Shown in pieces: positions 18,120-26,170 of a DNA stretch of 64,000 bases. Origin of the DNA: Streptomyces sp. NBC_01750. Lineage in GTDB: Bacteria; Actinomycetota; Actinomycetes; Streptomycetales; Streptomycetaceae. Positions within the stretch are counted from its first letter, which is position 1. Every line of letters starts with the position of its first letter. Made by a program: the position numbers and the translations under genes. The stretch lies in assembly GCF_035918095.1 (NCBI RefSeq), contig NZ_CP109137.1, forward strand, positions 5,148,001-5,212,000. The letters are read 5' to 3'. The notes beneath the pieces are model-generated. The model was given only the letters and a program-made list of their open reading frames with translations, had not been told where the DNA came from and searched no databases.

Positions 18120-19313
18120 ATGTCGTATGTAGAGGTGCCGGGCGCCAAGGTCCCGATCCGGATGTGGGCCGACCCTTCGACGGTTGAGGGCGGTGCGATG
18201 CAGCAGCTGCAGAACGTCGCCACCCTGCCCTGGATCAAGGGCCTGGCCGTGATGCCGGACGTCCACTACGGCAAAGGCGCGACGGTCGGCTCGGTGATCG
18301 CGATGCACGGCGCGGTCTGCCCGGCGGCGGTCGGAGTCGATATCGGCTGCGGTATGTCGGCCGTGAAGACGTCGCTCACCGCGAACGATCTGCCGGGTGA
18401 CCTTTCCCGGCTCCGCACCAAGATCGAGCAGGCTATTCCGGTCGGCCGGGGGATGCACGACGACCCGGTGGACCCGGGCCGCGTGCACGGTTTCCCGACG
18501 GCGGGATGGGACGACTTCTGGAGCCGGTTCGACGGGGTGGCCGATGCGGTCAAGTTCCGTCAGGACCGGGCGACGAAGCAGATGGGAACGCTGGGATCCG
18601 GGAACCACTTTGTCGAGTTCTGTCTCGACGAATCGGGTTCGGTCTGGCTGATGCTGCACTCCGGATCACGGAACATCGGCAAGGAACTGGCCGACTTCCA
18701 TATCGGCGAGGCGCAGAAGCTGCCGCACAACCAGGGCCTGGTCGACCGCGACCTGGCGGTCTTCATCTCGGACACCCCGCAGATGGCGGCGTACCGGAAC
18801 GACCTGTTCTGGGCGCAGGAGTACGCGAAGTACAACCGCGCGATCATGATGGGGCTCTTCCAGGACGTGGTCCGCAAGGAATTCAAGAAGGCGAAGGTGA
18901 CCTTCGAGCCGGTGATCTCCTGCCACCACAACTATGTGGCGGAGGAGCGGTACGAGGGGATGGACCTGCTGGTCACCCGTAAGGGCGCCATCCGCGCCGG
19001 CAGTGGGGAGTTCGGCATCATTCCGGGGTCGATGGGCACCGGTTCGTACATCGTGAAGGGGCTCGGAAACGCCAAGTCCTTCAACTCGGCGTCGCACGGA
19101 GCCGGTCGGAAGATGAGCCGTAGCGCGGCGAAGCGGCGGTTCTCGACGAAGGATCTGGAGGAGCAGACGCGGGGTGTGGAGTGCCGTAAGGACTCCGGCG
19201 TCGTGGATGAGATCCCGGGTGCGTACAAGCCGATCGAGAAGGTGATGGAGCAGCAGCGGGACCTGGTGCAGGTGGTCGCGAAGCTCAAGCAGGTCATCTG
19301 TGTGAAGGGCTGA
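18120..19313 (+). CDS. rtcB: RNA-splicing ligase RtcB, intact copy
   Basis: GTP-dependent RNA ligase joining 2',3'-cyclic phosphate (or 3'-phosphate) ends to 5'-OH ends. 397 residues, normal for the bacterial family. Metal ligands are visible: 'VGVDIGCGM', 'GTLGSGNHFVE', 'MLHSGSRNIG', 'SCHHNY'; the histidine that becomes guanylylated lies in 'ASHGAGRKMSR', after 'GSMGTGSYIVKG'. The ATG at 18120 has GAGGAG 3 nt upstream. Its last 382 nt are repeated, 98% identical, at 25128-25509. Confidence 0.95.
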   Translation: MSYVEVPGAKVPIRMWADPSTVEGGAMQQLQNVATLPWIKGLAVMPDVHYGKGATVGSVIAMHGAVCPAAVGVDIGCGMSAVKTSLTANDLPGDLSRLRTKIEQAIPVGRGMHDDPVDPGRVHGFPTAGWDDFWSRFDGVADAVKFRQDRATKQMGTLGSGNHFVEFCLDESGSVWLMLHSGSRNIGKELADFHIGEAQKLPHNQGLVDRDLAVFISDTPQMAAYRNDLFWAQEYAKYNRAIMMGLFQDVVRKEFKKAKVTFEPVISCHHNYVAEERYEGMDLLVTRKGAIRAGSGEFGIIPGSMGTGSYIVKGLGNAKSFNSASHGAGRKMSRSAAKRRFSTKDLEEQTRGVECRKDSGVVDEIPGAYKPIEKVMEQQRDLVQVVAKLKQVICVKG

Positions 19314-19339
19314 CGTCCAGCACCTCACGTGATCGACAT

Positions 19340-19362
19340 GCCCCGGACTCCGCGTCCGGGGC
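19340..19362 (+). terminator. Hairpin after intact rtcB
   Basis: 8-bp perfect stem GCCCCGGA / TCCGGGGC with a 7-nt loop, 26 nt after the rtcB stop. It differs from the hairpin that follows the truncated rtcB copy. Confidence 0.55.
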
Positions 19363-19526
19363 CCGTCGGTCGCCGAGCGGGTTGCGACGACCGCGTCCGG
19401 CCGAGGGGCGAGCGTGATGAGGATCTCTGAAACTGAAAATCCCCGCCCCTGCTCCTCTCCCCCACTTGGTTGCATGATCAGTGATGAGGCTGATTCGCCC
19501 GCCAGTTGAGGGTTCGGATCTCCCTT

Positions 19527-20762
19527 TCAGCGTGCTTTGCCGAAGAACTCGCGGACGTCGCTGACGAGCAGGTCCGGGGCTTCCATCGCGAGGAAGTGGC
19601 CACCGCGGTCGAGTTCGGTCCACCGCACGACGTTGTGGTCGCGTTCGGCCCAGCGGCGGATGGTCACGTCGTGGGTGGAGACCAGTACGGCGGTGGGCAC
19701 CGTCCCGCGCCGGTCGGCTGCCCAGTTGTCCTGGCCGTTGACCCAGCTGGTGTCTTGGGCGCTGTCGACGCTGGAGTCGGTGTTCCAGTCGTCGGCTGCG
19801 GCCTCGCTCCAGTCGTTCGCCGAGATCTCCTCGTAGTAGACCTGGGCGGCTGAAGCGGCGGTGCCGGTCAGCCAGTACAACGAGATCTCGGTCAGGATGC
19901 GGTCCCGGTCGATGCTGTCCTCGGGCACCCCATCTTCCGGGTCGGTGAACTCCTTGAATTTTTCCACGATCCAGGCCAGCTGGCCGACAGGGGAGTCGGT
20001 GAGGGCGTAGGCCACCGTCTGCGGCCGTTTGGAGTTGCACTGCAGGTAGCCGTCGTTGAAGTTCTGCATGGCCTGCCAGCGCCGTTGTTCGACTTCGGTG
20101 AGGCCGTCCATCTCGCCTTCCGCGCCGACCGGGAACGTGATCATCGCGTTGACGTGGATGCCGACGACGTGGTCCGGGGCCTGCTTGCCCATCTCCGGGG
20201 CGACCCACGAGCCGGTGTCGTAGCCCTGGACGCCGTAGCGCGCGTAGCCGAGGCGGGACATCAGCTGGGTGAGCGCCCCGGCCATCGTGGCCGCGCCCAT
20301 GCCCGGCCCGGCCAGTGGGGTGGAGAACGCGAACCCCGGCAGCGAGGGGACGACCAGGTGGAAGGCGTCTGCCGGATCGCCGCCGTGCGCGCGGGGATCG
20401 GACAAGGGCCCGATGACATCGAGGAAATCCACCACTGAGCCCGGCCAGCCATGCAGCAGCATCAGCGGCGTGGCATCGGGCTCGGGGGAGCGTACGTGCA
20501 GGAAATGAATGTTCTGCCCATCGATGGCGGTCAGGTACTGGGGGTGCTCGTTGAGCGCCGCCTCGTGCACCCGCCAGTCGTAGGCGGTGCGCCAGTGTTC
20601 GGCGAGGTCCTTGAGGTAAGCCAACGGAACGCCGCGGCTCCAGCCGACACCGGGCAGCTCGTCCGGCCAGCGGCTGGCAGCGAGACGGGCGTGCAGCTCG
20701 TCGAGTTGGGTCTGCGGGATGTCGATGCGGAAGGAGCGGATGCCGGGTGTCGTGTTTGCCAT
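19527..20762 (-). CDS. Epoxide hydrolase-like alpha/beta hydrolase
   Basis: 411 residues of the epoxide hydrolase 1 type. An N-terminal EHN domain ('[19 protein letters not shown]', '[17 protein letters not shown]') is followed by an alpha/beta-hydrolase fold with '[17 protein letters not shown]' (HGWP oxyanion region), nucleophile elbow 'VQGYDTGSW' (Asp), and C-terminal '[21 protein letters not shown]' with the catalytic His. It would open epoxides of a small organic substrate; the substrate is unknown. Divergent from a WYL regulator 62 nt away, which probably controls it. It lies inside the segment bracketed by the rtcB repeat. Confidence 0.88.
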   Translation of the reverse strand: MANTTPGIRSFRIDIPQTQLDELHARLAASRWPDELPGVGWSRGVPLAYLKDLAEHWRTAYDWRVHEAALNEHPQYLTAIDGQNIHFLHVRSPEPDATPLMLLHGWPGSVVDFLDVIGPLSDPRAHGGDPADAFHLVVPSLPGFAFSTPLAGPGMGAATMAGALTQLMSRLGYARYGVQGYDTGSWVAPEMGKQAPDHVVGIHVNAMITFPVGAEGEMDGLTEVEQRRWQAMQNFNDGYLQCNSKRPQTVAYALTDSPVGQLAWIVEKFKEFTDPEDGVPEDSIDRDRILTEISLYWLTGTAASAAQVYYEEISANDWSEAAADDWNTDSSVDSAQDTSWVNGQDNWAADRRGTVPTAVLVSTHDVTIRRWAERDHNVVRWTELDRGGHFLAMEAPDLLVSDVREFFGKAR

Positions 20763-20783
20763 GGCTGTGACGCTAGGGCTTGC

Positions 20784-20804
20784 TTAGGTCACTTCTGGTC
20801 CTAA
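20784..20804. promoter_or_regulatory. Palindromic operator candidate between epoxide hydrolase and WYL regulator
   Basis: TTAGGTCACTTCTGGTCCTAA has arms TTAGG/CCTAA around an imperfectly symmetric core, in the 62-nt divergent intergenic space. The position suits autoregulation and control of the hydrolase by the WYL protein; binding is inferred. Confidence 0.4.
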
Positions 20805-20824
20805 CCTTCGGGCAGTCTGGAGGC

Positions 20825-21787
20825 ATGCTCGAGACCTCCGGGCGGCTGCTGAAGCTGCTCTCCTTGCTGCAGACCCACCGCGACTGGTCCGGCGCCGAGC
20901 TCGCCGAACGCCTCGCAGTCAGCCGGCGCACCCTGCGCCGCGATGTGGAGCGGCTGCGCGAGCTCGGTTACCCGGTGCACGCCACCCAGGGCGCCGCCGG
21001 CTACCGGCTCGGCCCCGGGGCCGAGCTGCCCCCGCTGCTGCTCGACGACGATGAGGCCATCGCCGTCGCGATCGGGCTACGCACCGCGGCCGGCGGCTCG
21101 GTCACCGGGATCGAGGAGTTCTCCCTGCGCGCACTCACCAAGCTGGAGCAGGTGTTGCCATCCCGGCTGCGGCACCGGGTGCACACCCTGCACACCGCTA
21201 CCGTACGGGCCGGCGCGGTCCCGGCCCCCAAGGTCTCTGCGGACACCCTCATGGCCATTGCCGCGGCGTGCCGCCGACGTGAGCGGCTGCGCTTCGACTA
21301 CACCAGCCCCCACCGCGGGCCAAGCATCCGCTCGGTCGAACCGCACAGCCTGGTCAGCTTCGGGCGCCACTGGTACCTGGTCGCCTGGGACACCGAACGC
21401 ACCGACTGGCGCACCTTCCGCGTCGACCGGCTCACCCCACGCACTCCGACCGGCCCGCAGTTCAGCCCCCGCGAACTCCCCGACGGCGACGTGGCCACCT
21501 ATCTGGCCCACCAGCTGTCGTCGCAGACGTGGCCCTTCCGGGCCACCATCACCCTGCACGAGCCCGCCGCAGCGGTCGCCGACCGCGTCTGGCCCGGCAT
21601 GGGCGTCATCGAACCCGTCGACGACCACAGCTGTCTGCTGCACCTGGGCGCCGGCACCCCCCGCGACCTCGTCTGGATGATCACCTCGGTCGACGCCGAC
21701 TTCACCCTCACCCACGCCCCACCCGAACTTGCCGACGCTCTGCGCACCCAAGGCTCCCGCTGCCTGAATGCCGTACGAGAGGTATAG
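20825..21787 (+). CDS. YafY-type HTH/WYL transcriptional regulator
   Basis: 320 residues. The N-terminal HTH_11 winged helix ('LLKLLSLLQTHRDWSGAELA', 'VSRRTLRRDVERLRELGYPV', 'GYRLGPGAELPPLLLDD') is followed by a WYL ligand-sensing domain ('LRFDYTSPHRGPSIRSVEP', 'GRHWYLVAWDTERTDWRTF', 'VDRLTPRTPTGPQF') and a WCX C-terminal extension. ATG 20825 is preceded by a weak CTGGAGG. Probably regulates the divergent epoxide hydrolase. Confidence 0.88.
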   Translation: MLETSGRLLKLLSLLQTHRDWSGAELAERLAVSRRTLRRDVERLRELGYPVHATQGAAGYRLGPGAELPPLLLDDDEAIAVAIGLRTAAGGSVTGIEEFSLRALTKLEQVLPSRLRHRVHTLHTATVRAGAVPAPKVSADTLMAIAAACRRRERLRFDYTSPHRGPSIRSVEPHSLVSFGRHWYLVAWDTERTDWRTFRVDRLTPRTPTGPQFSPRELPDGDVATYLAHQLSSQTWPFRATITLHEPAAAVADRVWPGMGVIEPVDDHSCLLHLGAGTPRDLVWMITSVDADFTLTHAPPELADALRTQGSRCLNAVREV

Positions 21788-21856
21788 GTCCCCCCATTTC
21801 ATGCGGAGCCCGGTTCAAGAACACCGTCCGCGCGCAGGACGCTACCCCGGTCAGGC

Positions 21857-22012
21857 ATGGCCACGGTTGTCGGACCGCAGTGGCAGGGTCGCCCCTACGA
21901 CATGCTGGATGTGATCAGGCTGGCGCGCCAAGCGGGGCTGAATCATCTCGACGTCGACGATCCCGCGTTCGTGAGATGGGTCGGCGGAGGAAAGCACGAG
22001 TGGGTCCCCTGA
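21857..22012 (+). CDS. Short hypothetical protein or gene fragment
   Basis: 51-codon frame 'MATVVGPQWQGRPYDMLD' to 'WVGGGKHEWVP'. About 78% of third codon positions are G or C, and the composition is balanced, so it looks translated now or formerly. There is no good ribosome-binding site, so it may be the 3' remnant of a longer gene. The rest of the 410-nt gap between the WYL regulator and the secreted protein shows no other gene. No family recognised. Confidence 0.4.
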   Translation: MATVVGPQWQGRPYDMLDVIRLARQAGLNHLDVDDPAFVRWVGGGKHEWVP

Positions 22013-22198
22013 GCGGGCGGATTTTCCGGCGTATCCGGGTCGTGCCCCGTCAGCAACAACGTGAGGCCCAGCACGGCGCCGAGCATCCCGCATGCGGCAG
22101 AGGGGGTCGGCGAGGCTCGCTGTTCCTATGATGCGCTGGCGTGCTTGTTCGAGCGCGCGGTGTCCCCCGGCAACTCGGGGAGGCAGAAGAGGGGGGAC

Positions 22199-24823
22199 AT
22201 GAACTACAACAACACAGCGAGCGCTGTGCGACGGGTGGCGGTCGCGCTGCTCGGTGCACTCGTATTGCTCGCGGCGACACTGGTGTCGGCGGAACCCGCG
22301 CAGGCGGCCTCGGCACTGCCGGGCGGCAAGAAGAACTGGGTGGTCGCCGTTGGTGGCCTCGACAGGCCGGAGGTGACCGACTACCGCAACTGGGTGCGGC
22401 TCGGCTACTACGAGTTCCATGAGAGCGGCACCGTCAAGACGAACTTCTGGGACTGGCACCAGCGTGAACAGCCGGAGCGGAAACCGGCGATGAACGCGGA
22501 CTGCGACGGCGTTGACGTGCCGGTCTGCGACATCCGCACGGTCGAGGGCTTCGAGAACCCGTCCGCCGGGCCGTGGGGAGGATACGAGGGAACCTTCGTC
22601 TACGACCCCATCAGGTCGGTGGTCGTCGTGACATGGAAGAAGAAGGCCGACGGAACGGACCTTCCGCAGAGCCGCAGTGAGAGCTGGCAGCTGGAGACCG
22701 GGTTGGCCGGTGGCAAGGTCGCCCGCATCTCCAGTCCCACCTTCTACGAGAACCTTCGGCCGGAGGCGACGGTCCCCACATCCACCACGTGGGGCGGGGC
22801 GTTCTCGGACTACGGCGCCACTTTCGGCGTCGGGTACGGCAGCAACGCCGAGCTGGACGCGGCCAGCCGGGTGTCCATGGACGAACTCCTCACCGATGAC
22901 GTGTACAGCAAGGAGCAGTACCGGGGTGCGAACGTCTCGGCCAAGGCCGGGATCGTGGGCCGTGAAGGGGCCGGCGGCGACTGGACGTTCAGCGGGGAGG
23001 GCGGCGAGAACCCGAAGGACCCGTGGAAGCGCTGCTCGGGTGCCGCGTGCATGGGCTTCCTCCAGGCCGGCACGACGTGTCTGGGGCAGGTGGACGACGT
23101 CGAACGGGTCCGCTACATCGGAGAAATCGGCGGTGGCAGGCGCAACCTGGAGGAAATCTGGTGTCAGGGCCTGGCTGCGAGCAGCGAGGACTGCTACCAG
23201 TACAACTCGCACCCGCGGCCCATGCTCCAGGTCATCGACGACTCCGGAAAGTTCCAGGGTTGGGTCGGCGTCGAGGCGTTCACCCATGTGAGCACGAAAA
23301 CCAACGAGCCGGACCAGGATTGGTCCTCCGGCTACTGGAGCGTCTTCGACATGGTGTCGATGGACCATCTGCGGCCGCCCATACCGGCGACAGAGCTGCG
23401 CCCCCTGTCGAAGTTCGAGCTGTCCCACGGCAACAGCGTGGCATCGGGCGATCTGCGCTGGTTCCGAACCCTGGGCAAGGAGAGCGTGACGTTCGAGGGC
23501 GGCAACAAGGTCGTCAGCGGCTGCCGGTTCGTCGAGGTGGTGGTGTTCGCGGCCGACGGAACTAAGCAGGCGCGGACATCGAGTCCGTTCTGCATCAACT
23601 CGGGCGACCTGAACAGCACCCGCCAGTTCGAGGGGAACATCAGTTTCGCGGGCCTGCCGGAACCGACCCACGCCCAGATCACCTACTGGGTGGCGGACGA
23701 CCAGACCGGCCCGTATGAGACCAAGGGCACCGTGCGGTGCACCGCGACCGACGGCGCGTGTGTCAGCTCGCCGCGCGACCCGGGGCCGGTGACCGTGTTC
23801 AAGCTGCGCCACGGCGCGAGCCTCGGTACCGGCGCGGTGTCCTGGTACAACCGGTCGACGAGGATCACCGGCAACAACCACATTGAAAGCGGCTGCCGCT
23901 TCGTCGAGATGGTCGCCACCGGGGCCAACGGATCGGTGCAGCGGGCCACCACCACGCGCCACTGCTCGGCCGGTGACCACCCCTTCGGCCAGGTCGAGTT
24001 CGACTTCGGAGACTTCGCCCCCCGCGACGTCGTCGTCACGTACTGGGCGTCCGACGATGCCGGACGCACGTACGCCACGAAGGAGATCCAGAAGTGCACC
24101 CGCACCGGATGCGTCACGGACAACACTGCGGCGGACTGGGTGACCGAGTTCCGTACGGAGCACGGAGCGAGTGTCGGCGCCGGGTCGGCGACCTGGTACA
24201 ACCGGTCCGTCACCCTGAACGGCAACAATCATGTGGCCAGCGGCTGCCGCTTCGTCGAGATGGTCGCCACCGGGGCCAACGGATCGGTGCAGCGGTCCAC
24301 CACGACCCGCCACTGCTCGGCCGGTGACCACCCCTTCAGCCAGGTCGAGTTCGACTTCGGAGACTTCGCCCCCCGCGACGTCGTCGTCACGTACTGGGCA
24401 TCCGAGGACGGCGGGCTCACGTACGCGACGAAGGAGACGCAGAAGTGCACGCGCGGCGGCTGTGTCACCGACAGTGGGGCACGGGACGAGGTCACCGAGT
24501 TCCGGCTGACGCACGGGGCAAGCGTCGGGACAGGTGAACTGCAGTGGCTGGAACGGTCCGTGACGTTCATCGGCAACAACCACGTGGCGAGCGGCTGCCG
24601 CTATGTCCTGCTGACCGGGACCGGCGCGGACGGGTCGGTCAAGACCGCCTCGACGACCAAGTTCTGCTCCGCGGGCGACCATCCGTTCGGACCGCAGACA
24701 CTCAACTTCTCGCTGGTGGATAACGGCGCGCAGCGCGTCGTCGTCGACTACTACGCGGACGACGGCTCCGGCTACCAACTGAAGGACAGCACCACGTGCA
24801 CCCGTGCCGGAGGGTGCGTGTAG
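22199..24823 (+). CDS. Large secreted protein with four C-terminal Cys-rich repeats
   Basis: 874 residues with a Sec signal peptide (about 1-36, ending 'AEPAQAA'). An N-terminal domain of unknown fold (about 40-400, Trp-rich: 'NWVRLGYYEFHESGT', 'TNFWDWHQREQ') is followed by four repeats starting near residues 406, 534, 651 and 768. Each holds 'HGxS..G...W', 'SGCRFVE', 'HCSAGDHPF' (weaker in repeat 1), 'VTYWA' and 'KCTR.GCV', with about four Cys that could pair outside the cell. Repeats 2 to 4 have a 117-residue period; 2 and 3 are almost identical in DNA over about 160 nt. I recognise no enzyme motif. I chose the ATG at 22199 because the signal peptide begins there and a G-run lies upstream. 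Confidence 0.8.
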   Translation: MNYNNTASAVRRVAVALLGALVLLAATLVSAEPAQAASALPGGKKNWVVAVGGLDRPEVTDYRNWVRLGYYEFHESGTVKTNFWDWHQREQPERKPAMNADCDGVDVPVCDIRTVEGFENPSAGPWGGYEGTFVYDPIRSVVVVTWKKKADGTDLPQSRSESWQLETGLAGGKVARISSPTFYENLRPEATVPTSTTWGGAFSDYGATFGVGYGSNAELDAASRVSMDELLTDDVYSKEQYRGANVSAKAGIVGREGAGGDWTFSGEGGENPKDPWKRCSGAACMGFLQAGTTCLGQVDDVERVRYIGEIGGGRRNLEEIWCQGLAASSEDCYQYNSHPRPMLQVIDDSGKFQGWVGVEAFTHVSTKTNEPDQDWSSGYWSVFDMVSMDHLRPPIPATELRPLSKFELSHGNSVASGDLRWFRTLGKESVTFEGGNKVVSGCRFVEVVVFAADGTKQARTSSPFCINSGDLNSTRQFEGNISFAGLPEPTHAQITYWVADDQTGPYETKGTVRCTATDGACVSSPRDPGPVTVFKLRHGASLGTGAVSWYNRSTRITGNNHIESGCRFVEMVATGANGSVQRATTTRHCSAGDHPFGQVEFDFGDFAPRDVVVTYWASDDAGRTYATKEIQKCTRTGCVTDNTAADWVTEFRTEHGASVGAGSATWYNRSVTLNGNNHVASGCRFVEMVATGANGSVQRSTTTRHCSAGDHPFSQVEFDFGDFAPRDVVVTYWASEDGGLTYATKETQKCTRGGCVTDSGARDEVTEFRLTHGASVGTGELQWLERSVTFIGNNHVASGCRYVLLTGTGADGSVKTASTTKFCSAGDHPFGPQTLNFSLVDNGAQRVVVDYYADDGSGYQLKDSTTCTRAGGCV

Positions 24824-25106
24824 CACACACCGTGTGCCGTGGGCTTGGCGCCCTCAGATCCGCGCACCCCGCATGCCGAGGCCGGGGGGCACCCGTACAA
24901 CCCAGTGGGTGCCCCCGTACGGCCCAATAGCGTGGATGGGCTGCGCGGAGCGGGCAGACGGATACACGACGCGGCCGTGAGAGATGGTCAGGACAGGCTC
25001 GCGGAAGGCATCGCGTACCTCTTTGGCTGCGCGGAACGCGAGGCTGCGGCAGTGTCCTCAACGTCGCGAAACCGAGTATGCCGCCGCGAACTCGCCTGAC
25101 TGAGCA

Positions 25107-25509
25107 GGTCAGTTGTAGTCAACACGACTATGTGGCGGAGGATCGGTGCGAGGGGATGGACCTGCTGGTCACCCGTATGGGCGCCATCCGCGCCGGCAGC
25201 GGGGAGTTCGGCATCATTCCGGGGTCGATGGGCACCGGTTCGTACATCGTGAAGGGGCTCGGAAACGCCAAGTCCTTCAACTCGGCGTCGCACGGAGCCG
25301 GTCGGAAGATGAGCCGTAGCGCGGCGAAGCGGCGGTTCTCGACGAAGGATCTGGAGGAGCAGACGCGGGGTGTGGAGTGCCGTACGGACTCCGGCGTCGT
25401 GGATGAGATTCCGGGTGCGTACAAGCCGATCGAGAAGGTGATGGAGCAGCAGCGGGACCTGGTGCAGGTCGTCGCGAAGCTCAAGCAGGTCATCTGTGTG
25501 AAGGGCTGA
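25107..25509 (+). pseudogene. rtcB 3' fragment (second, truncated copy)
   Basis: Encodes only the last third of RtcB, including 'GSMGTGSYIVKG' and 'ASHGAGRKMSR', without the metal-binding N-terminal two thirds, so it cannot be a working ligase. From 25128 to its stop it matches 18932-19313 with 7 mismatches in 382 nt; four change residues (including Tyr to Cys and two Lys changes). A weaker match extends back to about 25107 ('VSC..HDYV' versus 'ISCHHNYV'). An upstream in-frame ATG at 25078 could give a 143-residue product but has no ribosome-binding site. Confidence 0.85.
25128..25509. repeat. 382-bp direct repeat, right copy (left copy 18932-19313)
   Basis: Both copies are in the same orientation and 6196 bp apart, ending exactly at the rtcB stop codon; downstream flanks differ completely. 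They enclose the epoxide hydrolase, WYL regulator and secreted repeat protein. This is the pattern left by insertion into a gene end with reconstitution of that end, or by a single-crossover event. Confidence 0.85.
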
Positions 25510-25533
25510 GGGGCAGCAGACCACCTCATCAAT

Positions 25534-25564
25534 GGGTCCCGGGCTGAAGGCAGCCCGGGGACCC
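25534..25564 (+). terminator. Hairpin after truncated rtcB copy
   Basis: 13-bp stem GGGTCCCGGGCTG / CAGCCCGGGGACCC with one bulged G and loop AAGG; an outer GGCAGCA/TGCTGCC pair (25512-25518, 25566-25572) can extend it. It may be the original rtcB terminator. Confidence 0.7.
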
Positions 25565-25803
25565 GTTGCTGCCAGCGATCACTCTGCGCGCGGTCCCTTT
25601 AGACGAGGCGCCGGCCGTCATCCACGTGCTCAGTAGTGCTCGCTCACCGCACTGTGCGGGAGGACTCGTCGTGGTGGTCTTTCGGTACTCAGTTGCCACC
25701 CGTTGCCTCCCCCGGGTGGGGGAGGCGGATGCGTCCGGCGGGGGATGTGGCCGGGCGGGTAAGGCCGGAGGCTGGGATTCCTGCCGATGGAAGGGGAGTT
25801 CGG

Positions 25804-25930
25804 GTGGAGCGCTGGGATCGGGTCGGGCGGAGCGCTGCGTATGGGGCGGCTCTGGCGTTGTCGCCGTACTTGCTGATCAAAGTCTCGTGGGTGGTCGGCG
25901 CGCTGATGGGCGTGCTGCCGATCGGTGATG
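25804..25930 (+). pseudogene. Truncated membrane-protein gene (5' end only)
   Basis: Starts GTG with AAGGGGAG 6 nt upstream and reads 'VERWDRVGRSAAYGAAL', then a hydrophobic span 'LSPYLLIKVSWVVGALMG' and 'VLPIGDG', typical of the first part of a Streptomyces multi-span membrane protein. At about 25930 the coding character stops and AT-rich DNA begins; the frame runs on as low-complexity basic sequence. It looks cut by the junction that brought in the downstream operon. 25573-25803 shows no gene. Confidence 0.5.
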
Positions 25931-26064
25931 GGTCCCTGTCCACAGGTCGACTGTCACACGATGAATCCAGGTTGAAGGCGCGAAAGCGGAATCCACTATT
26001 CGCTTCCCATTCGAATTCGTTTAACAAAAAACATTCATTGGACATTCCTTTACTATCTCATAGT

Positions 26065-26080
26065 TGTGACTTGCATCACA
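26065..26080. promoter_or_regulatory. CRP/FNR-type palindrome upstream of the ATP-grasp operon
   Basis: TGTGACTTGCATCACA is an exact TGTGA-N6-TCACA, the classical CRP-family binding pattern. It lies in an AT-rich tract (about 25970-26110) unusual for this genome. Immediately downstream, TTGACT (26081-26086) and GATTGT (26105-26110), 18 nt apart, could be -35 and -10 boxes, placing the palindrome next to the -35. Confidence 0.5.
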
Positions 26081-26170
26081 TTGACTTTTGGCGTTCGTAG
26101 GCGCGATTGTTACCCCGGTAGACTGCTCCGGACAAGAGTTAACAACGCTACGCGACGGGGGATTCAGAGA

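Noticed and set aside
21851..24826. 991-codon - strand frame opposite the secreted repeat protein
   Set aside because: It mirrors the repeats of the real gene, whose signal peptide, start and Cys pattern support the + strand.
25078..25509. Second rtcB copy as a working gene
   Set aside because: It lacks the N-terminal two thirds with most metal ligands and has no ribosome-binding site; only a fragment.
18120..25509. An insertion sequence or phage as the cause of the rtcB duplication
   Set aside because: No transposase, integrase, terminal inverted repeats or tRNA attachment site could be found in or beside the segment.
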